Below, piece after piece: positions 6,247 to 13,159 of a stretch of 23,090 nt of DNA. The notes beneath the pieces are model-generated. The model was not told the DNA's origin, searched no databases, and worked only from the letters and a program-made list of their open reading frames with translations. The position numbers and the translations under genes were made by a program. Position 1 is the first letter of the stretch. Each line of letters opens with the position of its first letter. The stretch is from IMG/VR virus record IMGVR_UViG_3300006810_000412, positions 1-23,090 of that record; one strand, given 5' to 3'. The DNA is from a virus.

Positions 6247-6662
6247 TGAGTATATTAGATAAGAACCTTGAGCTACGCGATGCGTTAGCAAAGGTAGATT
6301 GGTTAACAGCAGATATAGTTAAGCTAAAAGAAGAAATTTCTGAACTTAAATTGCGTAACGAAAAATTACGTGAAATATGTATATCTCTGGAATTAATCAT
6401 AGATGAATTAGACGAGCAGATAAAGTCTTTTATAAATAAAGTTGAATCTAATAAATATAATACTAACGTGAAAAGAAACGAAAAAAAAGAATTAATAGAA
6501 GATAGAGATTGGTATGAAGCATTGTATTGGTCTAGAATTGATGCGTTCAATAAACTAGTAGATGCTTGGAAAGCACATGATCGTGATTGGGAGATGATTG
6601 ATAAAATTGCTATGAATATTTATATTAAAACAAAGCCAGAGTATGACAAATGTAAAAAATGA
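6246..6662 (+). CDS. Coiled-coil protein, unknown function
   Basis: A 138-residue protein with a long heptad-patterned segment at about residues 15-65 (VKLKEEISELKLRNEKLREI and onward), which predicts a coiled coil. The C-terminal part is Trp-rich (DWYEALYW, DAWKAHDRDWEM). No enzyme motif is seen. It is translationally coupled to the preceding gene by one shared base (TAATG) and overlaps the next gene by 20 bases. It may be a scaffold or oligomeric host-interaction protein; that is inference. Confidence 0.75.
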   Translation: MSILDKNLELRDALAKVDWLTADIVKLKEEISELKLRNEKLREICISLELIIDELDEQIKSFINKVESNKYNTNVKRNEKKELIEDRDWYEALYWSRIDAFNKLVDAWKAHDRDWEMIDKIAMNIYIKTKPEYDKCKK

Positions 6663-6978
6663 AATAGTAAAACTATTGACTAATGCTAATATACCGCTAA
6701 AGGATATACAAGCTGCTAGTATAACTTACTCCAAAGATATAATACCTGAAAGTGAATATCATTGGATAATGTTATATCCTGGTCATACTGATAAAGAGTT
6801 TGATCAATGGTTATCTAAAATGAATGAAATAAATTATTACGCAGGATATGGTGCCCAACAACTCTTTGGTACTATATGGCTAAAAAATGGTTTATGGATT
6901 ACAAGAGGTGAGTACGATGGTAGTGAATGGTGGGACTTACACAAAAGACCACCATTACCAAAAAGAAATAAGTCATGA
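6643..6978 (+). CDS. Hypothetical protein
   Basis: A 111-residue protein starting MTNVKNEIVKLLTNANIPLK. The middle carries aromatic-rich motifs (YHWIMLYPGHTDKEFDQWL and GTIWLKNGLWITRGEYDGSE) resembling a small domain seen in phage early regions, but no family is named with confidence. It overlaps the preceding gene by 20 bases. A 103-base gap with the second tandem-hairpin leader follows. Confidence 0.75.
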   Translation: MTNVKNEIVKLLTNANIPLKDIQAASITYSKDIIPESEYHWIMLYPGHTDKEFDQWLSKMNEINYYAGYGAQQLFGTIWLKNGLWITRGEYDGSEWWDLHKRPPLPKRNKS

Positions 6979-7027
6979 AACATATTCTTAAATATTAATA
7001 GTGAGCACACACTTTAAAGCAACAGCT

Positions 7028-7058
7028 AGCGACTGATTTCGTTAGGTATTCATTTACC
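7028..7058 (+). promoter_or_regulatory. Tandem-hairpin 5' leader element, copy B
   Basis: Hairpin 1: AGCGA (7028-7032), loop CTGATT, TCGTT (7039-7043). Hairpin 2: GGTA (7045-7048), loop TTCATT (7049-7054), TACC (7055-7058). It ends 23 bases before the ATG at 7082. Compared with copy A, hairpin 2 changes a C-G pair to T-A, and hairpin 1 changes G-T to A-T and C-G to G-T, so pairing is kept. An ACTTT occurs 18-20 bases before hairpin 1 in both copies. The rest of the 6979-7081 gap shows nothing clear. Confidence 0.65.
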
Positions 7059-7081
7059 GAAACGCCAATAAAAATAAAACA

Positions 7082-7477
7082 ATGGCATTAGTAATTTCAA
7101 ACAAGAATTTTGTAGCAGATGCAGTATTAGCACACAACATGAACAAGTGCATACCACACTACAGAAAAGAACAAAATTTAGTAATCATCATACCTAACGG
7201 CAAGGTTGTAGAACAAGCGCCCGAAGGTTATAAAATGAAAAAAGTAAGTTACAGATTTAAAAACCTGGAGCTTAACTGCATGATACTAGAAAAGTATTTT
7301 AAAACATACGAAGAGTATGCTATAGAAAAACAACTATGGGATACACATTTAGAATACAGTTTTGGTACAATAGAAAACTATTTCAATAAAAAATCTAACA
7401 AGAAAAATGAGATAGTTAAATACTTAACAAAACAAAAGTTTAACAACAATAATTTTAGAATCGGTAAATTAAAATAG
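7082..7477 (+). CDS. Unknown early protein behind structured leader
   Basis: A 131-residue basic protein starting MALVISNKNFVADAVLAHNM, with a C-terminal Lys/Asn-rich tail (KFNNNNFRIGKLK). No family is recognised and it shows no clear sequence likeness to the other hairpin-led gene at 5857, so the shared leader probably reflects shared control rather than gene duplication. The next gene starts two bases after its stop. Confidence 0.75.
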   Translation: MALVISNKNFVADAVLAHNMNKCIPHYRKEQNLVIIIPNGKVVEQAPEGYKMKKVSYRFKNLELNCMILEKYFKTYEEYAIEKQLWDTHLEYSFGTIENYFNKKSNKKNEIVKYLTKQKFNNNNFRIGKLK

Positions 7478-7478
7478 T

Positions 7479-7766
7479 ATGAAATTTAAATTAGAAAACA
7501 TCAAAGTAAACGCAGCAGAAGAAGTACAGTTCGAACTAGGTAAACTAGAAGTAGAGTACTCAATAGAAGAGATGGTGGAAATGCACCAAACATTCAAAGA
7601 AGTGCTGCAACAAATAAACGAGTACGTAAATGCATCTTATAATGTAGAAGAAAAAGATGATTGTAAAACTAGTAACTCTAATGAAACACAAATGCAAGAT
7701 TTATTTGACAGTTTTGCAAAAATTTATAGTGATGATAAAGATAAAGAGACTACAGAGCATAATTAA
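7479..7766 (+). CDS. Small acidic protein, unknown function
   Basis: A 95-residue acidic protein starting MKFKLENIKVNAAEEVQFEL. The first half looks like a small domain with an amphipathic helix (EEMVEMHQTFKEVLQQINEY); the C-terminal 35 residues are acidic and probably disordered. It follows the 131-residue gene after one base and overlaps the next small ORF. No family is recognised. Confidence 0.7.
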   Translation: MKFKLENIKVNAAEEVQFELGKLEVEYSIEEMVEMHQTFKEVLQQINEYVNASYNVEEKDDCKTSNSNETQMQDLFDSFAKIYSDDKDKETTEHN

Positions 7767-7878
7767 AAAGGTCAAAAGTCCAAAAAATCAAACAATAAAT
7801 AAACTAAAACAAAAAGAAGATAAATTGTTTGAAGAGTTGTATGCTAACATATCCTATAGAAATGGATTTGTTAATTAA
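7732..7878 (+). CDS. Small Lys-rich protein
   Basis: A 48-residue very basic protein starting MIKIKRLQSIIKKVKSPKN. The frame is open upstream to 7657, but that would overlap the acidic neighbour by 110 bases; the ATG at 7732 leaves a 35-base overlap and is preferred. It ends 12 bases before the next gene. No family is recognised; the evidence is position and open frame only. Confidence 0.5.
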   Translation: MIKIKRLQSIIKKVKSPKNQTINKLKQKEDKLFEELYANISYRNGFVN

Positions 7879-7890
7879 AACAAAAAAAGA

Positions 7891-8199
7891 ATGACTTTAA
7901 TACTAGCTTTTTGTATTGCTGGTGTTTACATCTATACATTGTGTGACATATATGGTAATGATTGGGATAAAATACGTAAGTATGGTGTCTATTGGGACAT
8001 AAGCTTAACAATAATTTTGCCAATTATAACTAGTGCATCACAATTTATGATGAGCAGCGGCTTTATAGCAGGATTTATATTCTCTACTTATAGACGCAAA
8101 GTATTAAGTAAAAGAGGACTAAAAAAAGAAAATAAAGAACCAAAGAAAAAAAGAAAGACACGCAGAGAGCGTGCGTTAGAACAATATTATAATAATTAA
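7891..8199 (+). CDS. Membrane protein with basic cytoplasmic tail
   Basis: A 102-residue protein. A hydrophobic N-terminal segment (about 2-20, TLILAFCIAGVYIYTLCDIY) and a second long hydrophobic region (about 36-66) predict two, perhaps three, membrane segments. The last 35 residues are extremely Lys/Arg-rich (KKENKEPKKKRKTRRERAL) and would stay in the cytoplasm. It could be an early inner-membrane protein such as an exclusion factor; a holin is less likely at this early position, but that is not excluded. No family is recognised. Confidence 0.7.
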   Translation: MTLILAFCIAGVYIYTLCDIYGNDWDKIRKYGVYWDISLTIILPIITSASQFMMSSGFIAGFIFSTYRRKVLSKRGLKKENKEPKKKRKTRRERALEQYYNN

Positions 8200-8201
8200 T
8201 T

Positions 8202-8807
8202 ATGGGATTTGATTTGCACGGTTTAAAACCTCAAGAAAACACAAAAAAACCAGAGATACTAATTAAACATCAATCTGGGTGGCTAATAAAAGATGAAGCC
8301 ATACAAAAAGAATGGTATAATGCATACGAAGAATGGGAGTTAGAAAACCCAGGCGTATACTTTAGAAATAATGTTTGGTGGTGGCGACCACTATGGATGT
8401 ATGTATGCAGTTCTTGTCAAGATATATTAACAGAAAAAGATATGACAAAAGGCACATACAATGATGGGCATAAAATATCTAAAACTAAATCTAAAAAGAT
8501 TGCTGCTAGATTAAGAAAGCTAATAAAGGATTTAGATGTAAAAATATATGCTGCACATTATGAAGAGAAAAGACAAAAAACTGTTGATCATAACAAAAAG
8601 ATAGAAGTTTTAATTGACGTATTAAAAGAAAGAGTCAAAGAACAACATGGCGATATAGTGCCAAGAGATTATCCCGAACCACATAAAACTGATTGGGATA
8701 ACTTACAAGCCAAAAAAAAATGGGAAGGCAACTATCCATTTGACGAAAAAAATGTAAAAGAATTTGCAGAATTTTGTGAACAATCAGGTGGATTTTTAAT
8801 TTATTAA
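8202..8807 (+). CDS. Conserved phage hypothetical with MGFDLxG...YFRNNVWWWRPLW motif
   Basis: A 201-residue protein. The opening MGFDLHGLKPQ and the block GVYFRNNVWWWRPLWMYV (about residues 48-65) form a signature I recall from hypothetical proteins of phages and bacteria; their function is unknown. A CSSC pair follows at about 66-69. The C-terminal part (EHGD-like to the end, about 145-201) has the pattern of an acidic, Trp-containing tail. No catalytic motif is seen. It starts three bases after the membrane protein's stop. Confidence 0.75.
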   Translation: MGFDLHGLKPQENTKKPEILIKHQSGWLIKDEAIQKEWYNAYEEWELENPGVYFRNNVWWWRPLWMYVCSSCQDILTEKDMTKGTYNDGHKISKTKSKKIAARLRKLIKDLDVKIYAAHYEEKRQKTVDHNKKIEVLIDVLKERVKEQHGDIVPRDYPEPHKTDWDNLQAKKKWEGNYPFDEKNVKEFAEFCEQSGGFLIY

Positions 8808-8809
8808 TT

Positions 8810-8971
8810 ATGTATATAACAACAAAAAACGTAGAATTATTAAAAGAAGCTTTAGAAAAAGCTAAATCAAAAAACAAAAAAGAATTTAAATTTCAAGGTG
8901 AAGTATTTAATGTCAAATATGCTGAATATTTAGTAGATTGGTTAACAAATATGGTAACAATTAAAAGTTAA
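8810..8971 (+). CDS. Small hypothetical protein
   Basis: A 53-residue protein starting MYITTKNVELLKEALEKAKS and ending VTIKS. The predicted helix at the start and a short beta pair (EFKFQGEVFNVKYAEY) resemble a small soluble domain. The ATTAATTATG start context matches neighbouring genes, and it fills the gap between the genes ending at 8807 and starting at 8978, which supports it as real. Confidence 0.65.
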   Translation: MYITTKNVELLKEALEKAKSKNKKEFKFQGEVFNVKYAEYLVDWLTNMVTIKS

Positions 8972-8977
8972 TGAGCT

Positions 8978-9268
8978 ATGACTTATGATAAGTGGAAACT
9001 ATCTAACCCGCAAGACGACGGACATACCTCTGATGAGGTTACAAGCTGTTGTGGCGTGGAGCAAGAAGGAAGCGGAGCAAGTAATTGCTGTGACTCTAGA
9101 TTCTGGGGACATACAGATATTTGTAACGAGTGCAAAGAACACGCAGACGAATATATGATATGCACAGAATGCGAAGAAGACGATTCACAATATGAAATGA
9201 TTAGTGAATACGAATACAATGAACGCAGAAAAGATGATGCACAAGAATATAACAAAGATGAAGATTAA
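8978..9268 (+). CDS. Small zinc-ribbon-like protein
   Basis: A 96-residue acidic, Cys-rich protein. Cys pairs occur as SCCG, NCCDSRFWGHTDICNEC and CTEC. The CC...DICxEC spacing is like small phage proteins with a predicted zinc ribbon. The C-terminal 30 residues are Glu/Asp/Tyr-rich and probably disordered. The likely role is protein or nucleic-acid binding through zinc, but no partner can be named. The minus-strand open frame here is a shadow. Confidence 0.75.
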   Translation: MTYDKWKLSNPQDDGHTSDEVTSCCGVEQEGSGASNCCDSRFWGHTDICNECKEHADEYMICTECEEDDSQYEMISEYEYNERRKDDAQEYNKDED

Positions 9269-9500
9269 AGTTAACAAAAATGCACAACGTAGAAAGCTAA
9301 TAGACACAGCTAACACAGTAGTTATGATGGCTGAAGATTGTGCACTTAGAGGATTAGAAAAATTCAATTATGAGTATCCAAAAGGATATGGTTTTGATGC
9401 ACAGCAATTAATAAACCAAGTTGAATATCAAACCCAAAACACCGTCTATGCAGGATATAAATCTGTAAACAACGGTATAATTAAATTCAAAATAGGATGA
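9258..9500 (+). CDS. Hypothetical protein
   Basis: An 80-residue protein from ATG 9258, starting MKIKVNKNAQRRKLIDTANT. The upstream in-frame start at 9204 would add an 18-residue Met/Asn-rich stretch inside the acidic tail of the zinc-ribbon gene and is less likely. The N-terminus is basic and helical; the second half (YEYPKGYGFDAQQLINQVEY) looks like a small alpha/beta domain. No family is recognised. It overlaps both neighbours by a few bases. Confidence 0.65.
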   Translation: MKIKVNKNAQRRKLIDTANTVVMMAEDCALRGLEKFNYEYPKGYGFDAQQLINQVEYQTQNTVYAGYKSVNNGIIKFKIG

Positions 9501-9799
9501 AAATAAAAGAAATCAGCGTAAGCTACTCAGAATCAGTCAATACTGGTAATTTTGAAAACGTAAAATGGAACATTACTAAAGTTGCAGAAATACAAGAAGG
9601 TGATGACGAATCAAAAGTTACAGAAGAATTAACAAACAATGTCTATAAGACTGTTAAAAATCTTGTAAACTTTACAAAATTAAAAAAGATAACTATGTCT
9701 TCTGCGCCTAACAAAAAAGGTGTAGTTAAAAAAGTTAATGTAAACGACGTAGAAGATTACGAATTAGAAAACAGAAAACATGAAAACAAAATTTCTTAG
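9497..9799 (+). CDS. Conserved small phage protein, unknown function
   Basis: A 100-residue protein. The opening KIKEISVSYSESVNTGNFEN followed by VKWNITKVAEIQEGDDE resembles a small conserved family in phages and archaea with a 'xxSxTxNLGNYExxxxE' pattern; function is unknown and the assignment is from memory. It ends with a charged tail. The ATGA overlap with the upstream gene supports coupling. The downstream exported protein starts 20 bases before its stop. Confidence 0.7.
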   Translation: MKIKEISVSYSESVNTGNFENVKWNITKVAEIQEGDDESKVTEELTNNVYKTVKNLVNFTKLKKITMSSAPNKKGVVKKVNVNDVEDYELENRKHENKIS

Positions 9800-10145
9800 T
9801 TTATTATTTTTAATAACAACACAGCTATATGCACAAGAACAATCCATTGTAGTGGGTGGAGATAGGAATCCTGCTTTTGTTAACGATGTTAGAGTGACAA
9901 AATGGTTCAACACAAAACATTTAAGTTATGAATTACCACCAGATATTAAAACTGTTTTAGTTATTGGTGACCATGGTTATTATGGTGATACAGTAAAAAC
10001 ATACAGAACATTAGAGTGGTATAGAAAAGATGGCGAACACTATAAAAACATGGTTCATACTAACAATAACATGCATATCTATCATTTTGTTCCTACTATA
10101 ATAGATTCAATTTATGTTTCAGAAGTTATAATTAAATATGAATAG
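9780..10145 (+). CDS. Exported (periplasmic) protein with signal peptide
   Basis: A 121-residue protein. The first 19 residues form a clear type I signal peptide: MKTK, a hydrophobic core FLSLLFLITT, and cleavage after YAQ. The mature part of about 102 residues looks beta-rich (SIVVGGDRNPAFVNDVRVTK; TVLVIGDHGYYGDTVK) and has no Cys. No family is recognised. An exported protein inside an early operon of cytoplasmic genes may act on the envelope, for example in superinfection exclusion; that is inference. There is no lipobox. Confidence 0.75.
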   Translation: MKTKFLSLLFLITTQLYAQEQSIVVGGDRNPAFVNDVRVTKWFNTKHLSYELPPDIKTVLVIGDHGYYGDTVKTYRTLEWYRKDGEHYKNMVHTNNNMHIYHFVPTIIDSIYVSEVIIKYE

Positions 10146-10452
10146 TAATAAAAAAACAACTAGCTTAAAAATAAAAGTAATGAACATTTTACTTGAAGAT
10201 CCTGTTTATAGAGACGACGATCAAAGATTGGTAGCTCGTATAATATGGGAATCTATGCACAAAAAAGATATAACAGCTAAAGAGCTGTTGCAAGACATGT
10301 TCATACACAAAAAACATCCTAAACCTAAATCAATAGAAAGATGTAGCAGATTATTGCAAGAAAAATATCCAGGACTACGAGGTAGTAACTGGGTTAAAAG
10401 ACAACAGAAAGCTGAACAAGCAAAAATTAATGAAATACCAAGATTAGTATAA
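10138..10452 (+). CDS. Conserved phage hypothetical (SIERCSRLLQEKYPGLRG type)
   Basis: A 104-residue basic protein. The block KPKSIERCSRLLQEKYPGLR followed by GSNWVKRQQ is a motif I recall from small phage proteins of unknown function, sometimes beside replication genes. The N-terminal part (MNILLEDPVYRDDDQRLVAR) looks helical and the whole could be a winged-helix-like DNA-binding domain, which is inference. It overlaps the exported-protein gene by 8 bases and shares one base with the peptidase start (TAATG). Confidence 0.7.
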   Translation: MNSNKKTTSLKIKVMNILLEDPVYRDDDQRLVARIIWESMHKKDITAKELLQDMFIHKKHPKPKSIERCSRLLQEKYPGLRGSNWVKRQQKAEQAKINEIPRLV

Positions 10453-11735
10453 TGGAAGTAAAAATTAAATTAGAAGATGTACTAGCAGTACAAAGTGTAA
10501 GTTACCAAGAAGATCAAATGATAGAATACATACAAAGCGTATTAAAATCTATGCCTAATGTAAGTTTTGTCACAGAAAGTGTTAAAGTTGGTAAAAATAC
10601 TATACAAAATATTTATGCAACAAAACAAATGCCAAGCGGCGTTGCATTACACTATCCTTGCTTTGTTTCACACACAGACACAGTACATAACATATTAGAT
10701 AATTTTAAAATATGTAAAACTAAAACTGAAGACGACACATTGTTTTATGGTATGACAAAATACAAACACTACAAACTAGGATGTGATATTACAGAAACAG
10801 CAGGTTGTGGTGGCGACGACAAAGTAGGCGTGTGGGCTTGTCTAAATCTATTAAACGAGCTAGACTATGCTAAAGTAGCATTCTTTGCTGCAGAGGAGGT
10901 AGGTACAGTAGGTAGTGGCGTAGCAGATATGACATTCTTTGAAGACGCTGCATTTGTATTGCAAACAGACAGAAAAGGTAACGATGACTTTGTAACTAAA
11001 ATTGGATTAGTAGAACTATCTGGCAATGAATTTCAAAACAATATTGCACACTTGCTCACTAAACGTGGATTTAAATTACAACCTAACGGCGGACTTACAG
11101 ACGTTAAAGAATTAAAATCAAGCGATAAAGGCCCGAACGTAGCTATGGCTAATATATCATCAGGCTATTACAGTCCACACACAGACGACGAGTATGTGAG
11201 CTATAAAGATGCATTAAACACATTAAACTTAATGTACGACATAGCAATACATGTTGGAGGAATAAAGCAAGAACATACTTATGAAAAAAGCTACAACACC
11301 TACAACGGATACAACACTTACACAGGTGTTCAAGGCTACAACAAGTGGGGTGGAAATTTTACAAGGGACGCAAATCCAAAAAATATGGCAGACAAACAAA
11401 ATTCAAGTTCTAAATGCTCAGAATGTGGTGAAGAATTAACAAAATACCAAAATCACAAACTATGTTTAAATATGCATTGTACTAAAAGCAATGTATATAC
11501 TAATTATATAGATGATGGATTTTATTATGAAGATGCACCAATACTATACCCTGTATATAAAAAAGAAGTTTATGAAATATATAATTTGTTAGAAGAAAAT
11601 CCTATAGCCTATTATAACGACGTAAACAAAAGCTTGTACACAAAACCATTTAAAATTGTAGACACAAAAAAACAGAAAGATTCAGAAGATTTAAAAAGTC
11701 TAGATGATTATTTAGACTCAAAAGTACCATTTTAA
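10452..11735 (+). CDS. M20-type (peptidase T-like) metallopeptidase with zinc ribbon
   Basis: The protein has 427 residues. Metal ligands typical of M20 exopeptidases are present: H74/D76 in SHTDT, D122 in CGGDDKVG (compare GADDKAG of peptidase T), E148/E149 in AAEEVG, D173 in QTDRKG and H243 in SPHTDD. The catalytic domain covers about residues 1-270. A Tyr/Asn/Gly-rich linker (about 277-302) leads to a four-Cys ribbon, C322-x2-C325 and C338-x4-C343. The last residues, SLDDYLDSKVPF, resemble the acidic tail of single-stranded DNA-binding proteins. The substrate is unknown: peptides, or another amide substrate. An intracellular M20 enzyme next to helicase and recombination genes is unusual. 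Confidence 0.8.
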   Translation: MEVKIKLEDVLAVQSVSYQEDQMIEYIQSVLKSMPNVSFVTESVKVGKNTIQNIYATKQMPSGVALHYPCFVSHTDTVHNILDNFKICKTKTEDDTLFYGMTKYKHYKLGCDITETAGCGGDDKVGVWACLNLLNELDYAKVAFFAAEEVGTVGSGVADMTFFEDAAFVLQTDRKGNDDFVTKIGLVELSGNEFQNNIAHLLTKRGFKLQPNGGLTDVKELKSSDKGPNVAMANISSGYYSPHTDDEYVSYKDALNTLNLMYDIAIHVGGIKQEHTYEKSYNTYNGYNTYTGVQGYNKWGGNFTRDANPKNMADKQNSSSKCSECGEELTKYQNHKLCLNMHCTKSNVYTNYIDDGFYYEDAPILYPVYKKEVYEIYNLLEENPIAYYNDVNKSLYTKPFKIVDTKKQKDSEDLKSLDDYLDSKVPF

Positions 11736-11747
11736 TAATTAAACAAC

Positions 11748-13154
11748 ATGATACAAATAGTTAAAATAAAAGACGAGTATATACAAGAAGATACATCTAA
11801 TAAGTATATTGATGTGCAAAAATTGCACGAAGCAACATATAATCCTAATATACATTTTTCCAAGTTGTCACATGTGAGAACAATGCAAGAATTGTATTAT
11901 TCATCTGAAAATTTATTCTACATTATAGAATATACTATAGATGGATTTATATTGCTACCTGTAAATTACACAACAAAACATCTTTATTTTATACATACAA
12001 ATAGATCGTCTTGTATAATACCAGAAGAAATGTTTGATAAAGTTGAAGAAATTGAAGTTCCATATGGTCTATACGAAATATATAATTTCAAAAATCTATT
12101 TAAATTATCTCAAAATCTAAAAGATAAAATAAAATCTATACCACACAATAACATACACGATATGTTAAATGATTTTGAAAAAGGTATAATGGACAATTTA
12201 GACAGAAACGAAAAAGATTGGCCTGTAATGATTGATATTGCAATAGATGATAAAAGTAAAATTTCGTATTGGACTATAAGAAAGATTAAAAACCTATTAA
12301 AAAGCGATGATAATGGTTACACTACATATTTTGATAGAAATTTAAGCCTTACAGAAAATTTAAGAAATCCTGAGCTTCGTAAGAAAAAAGCTATAATGTC
12401 TACTTTTGGTAGAGTATTTAACAAATTATTTCATTATGGAACTTATACAGCCAGGCAACTAGAAGAGTTTGAGTCTTTGTTTCTGATACATAATCTAGAC
12501 AAAATAGGTTATTTTGAAATTACAAGTGACATACATCATGCTTACGATAGTGATAACTATAATGAATCAAATGGTAATGGCACTTTAGGTCAATCGTGTA
12601 TGCGTCACGAAGAAAATCAAAGGTTATTAGATTTTTACAAATCATTAGGTAAAGATGTAGTACAATGTTTAGTGTTATATAACAATGACGATTTAATAAT
12701 AGGCAGGGCTTTGTTATGGAATAAATGTTATAACAGAAGGCGTAAAACACATTTTGTAGTTATGGATCGTGTGTATACAGAATACAATGCTTTAGAAATA
12801 TTTTTCCATGTATATGCTAAAGAAAATGGTTATATTCGCAAAAAACTAAACTCTTACAGAAACAATACATTAATACAACCTAACGGTAAAGGCGGTATAG
12901 GCGCATGTTATGTAAAATTTGATCCAAAAAATCTTGAAAACAGAGAAGATATGAGTGTACCATATGTTCCTTGGCTAGATACATTTAAATTTGCAGATTT
13001 TGACAAGGGTTATCTGACAACTCATAAAAATCTAGGCGGCAACAAAGTATGTCAAAATACACACGGCTCTGTAGGACATGTATATGGATTAAATGAAGAA
13101 ACCTACGAAGTAAAAATGAATGAATTAAATAGTATTCACAATCAAAAAATATAA
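11748..13154 (+). CDS. Large conserved phage protein, unknown function
   Basis: A 468-residue protein with no recognised enzyme family. Residues about 280-325 hold GTLGQSCMRHEENQRLLDFY, then VVQCLVLYNNDDLIIGRALLW. An 'SCMR...GRALLW' signature recurs, as I recall, in hypothetical proteins of marine and other phages. The invariant-looking Cys and Arg could be catalytic, but this is speculation. Other possible conserved spots are HFVVMDRVYTEYNALE and the C-terminal GNKVCQNTHGSVGHVYG. It lies between the peptidase and DnaB in one operon. It has no signal peptide or membrane segment. Confidence 0.8.
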   Translation: MIQIVKIKDEYIQEDTSNKYIDVQKLHEATYNPNIHFSKLSHVRTMQELYYSSENLFYIIEYTIDGFILLPVNYTTKHLYFIHTNRSSCIIPEEMFDKVEEIEVPYGLYEIYNFKNLFKLSQNLKDKIKSIPHNNIHDMLNDFEKGIMDNLDRNEKDWPVMIDIAIDDKSKISYWTIRKIKNLLKSDDNGYTTYFDRNLSLTENLRNPELRKKKAIMSTFGRVFNKLFHYGTYTARQLEEFESLFLIHNLDKIGYFEITSDIHHAYDSDNYNESNGNGTLGQSCMRHEENQRLLDFYKSLGKDVVQCLVLYNNDDLIIGRALLWNKCYNRRRKTHFVVMDRVYTEYNALEIFFHVYAKENGYIRKKLNSYRNNTLIQPNGKGGIGACYVKFDPKNLENREDMSVPYVPWLDTFKFADFDKGYLTTHKNLGGNKVCQNTHGSVGHVYGLNEETYEVKMNELNSIHNQKI

Positions 13155-13159
13155 AATTT

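Noticed and set aside
7657-7731. Longer start for the small Lys-rich protein
   Set aside because: It would overlap the acidic neighbour by 110 bases; the ATG at 7732 gives an overlap in line with others in the operon.
8983-9255. Minus-strand 90-codon frame
   Set aside because: It is antisense to the Cys-rich zinc-ribbon gene, whose Cys spacing is clearly meaningful.
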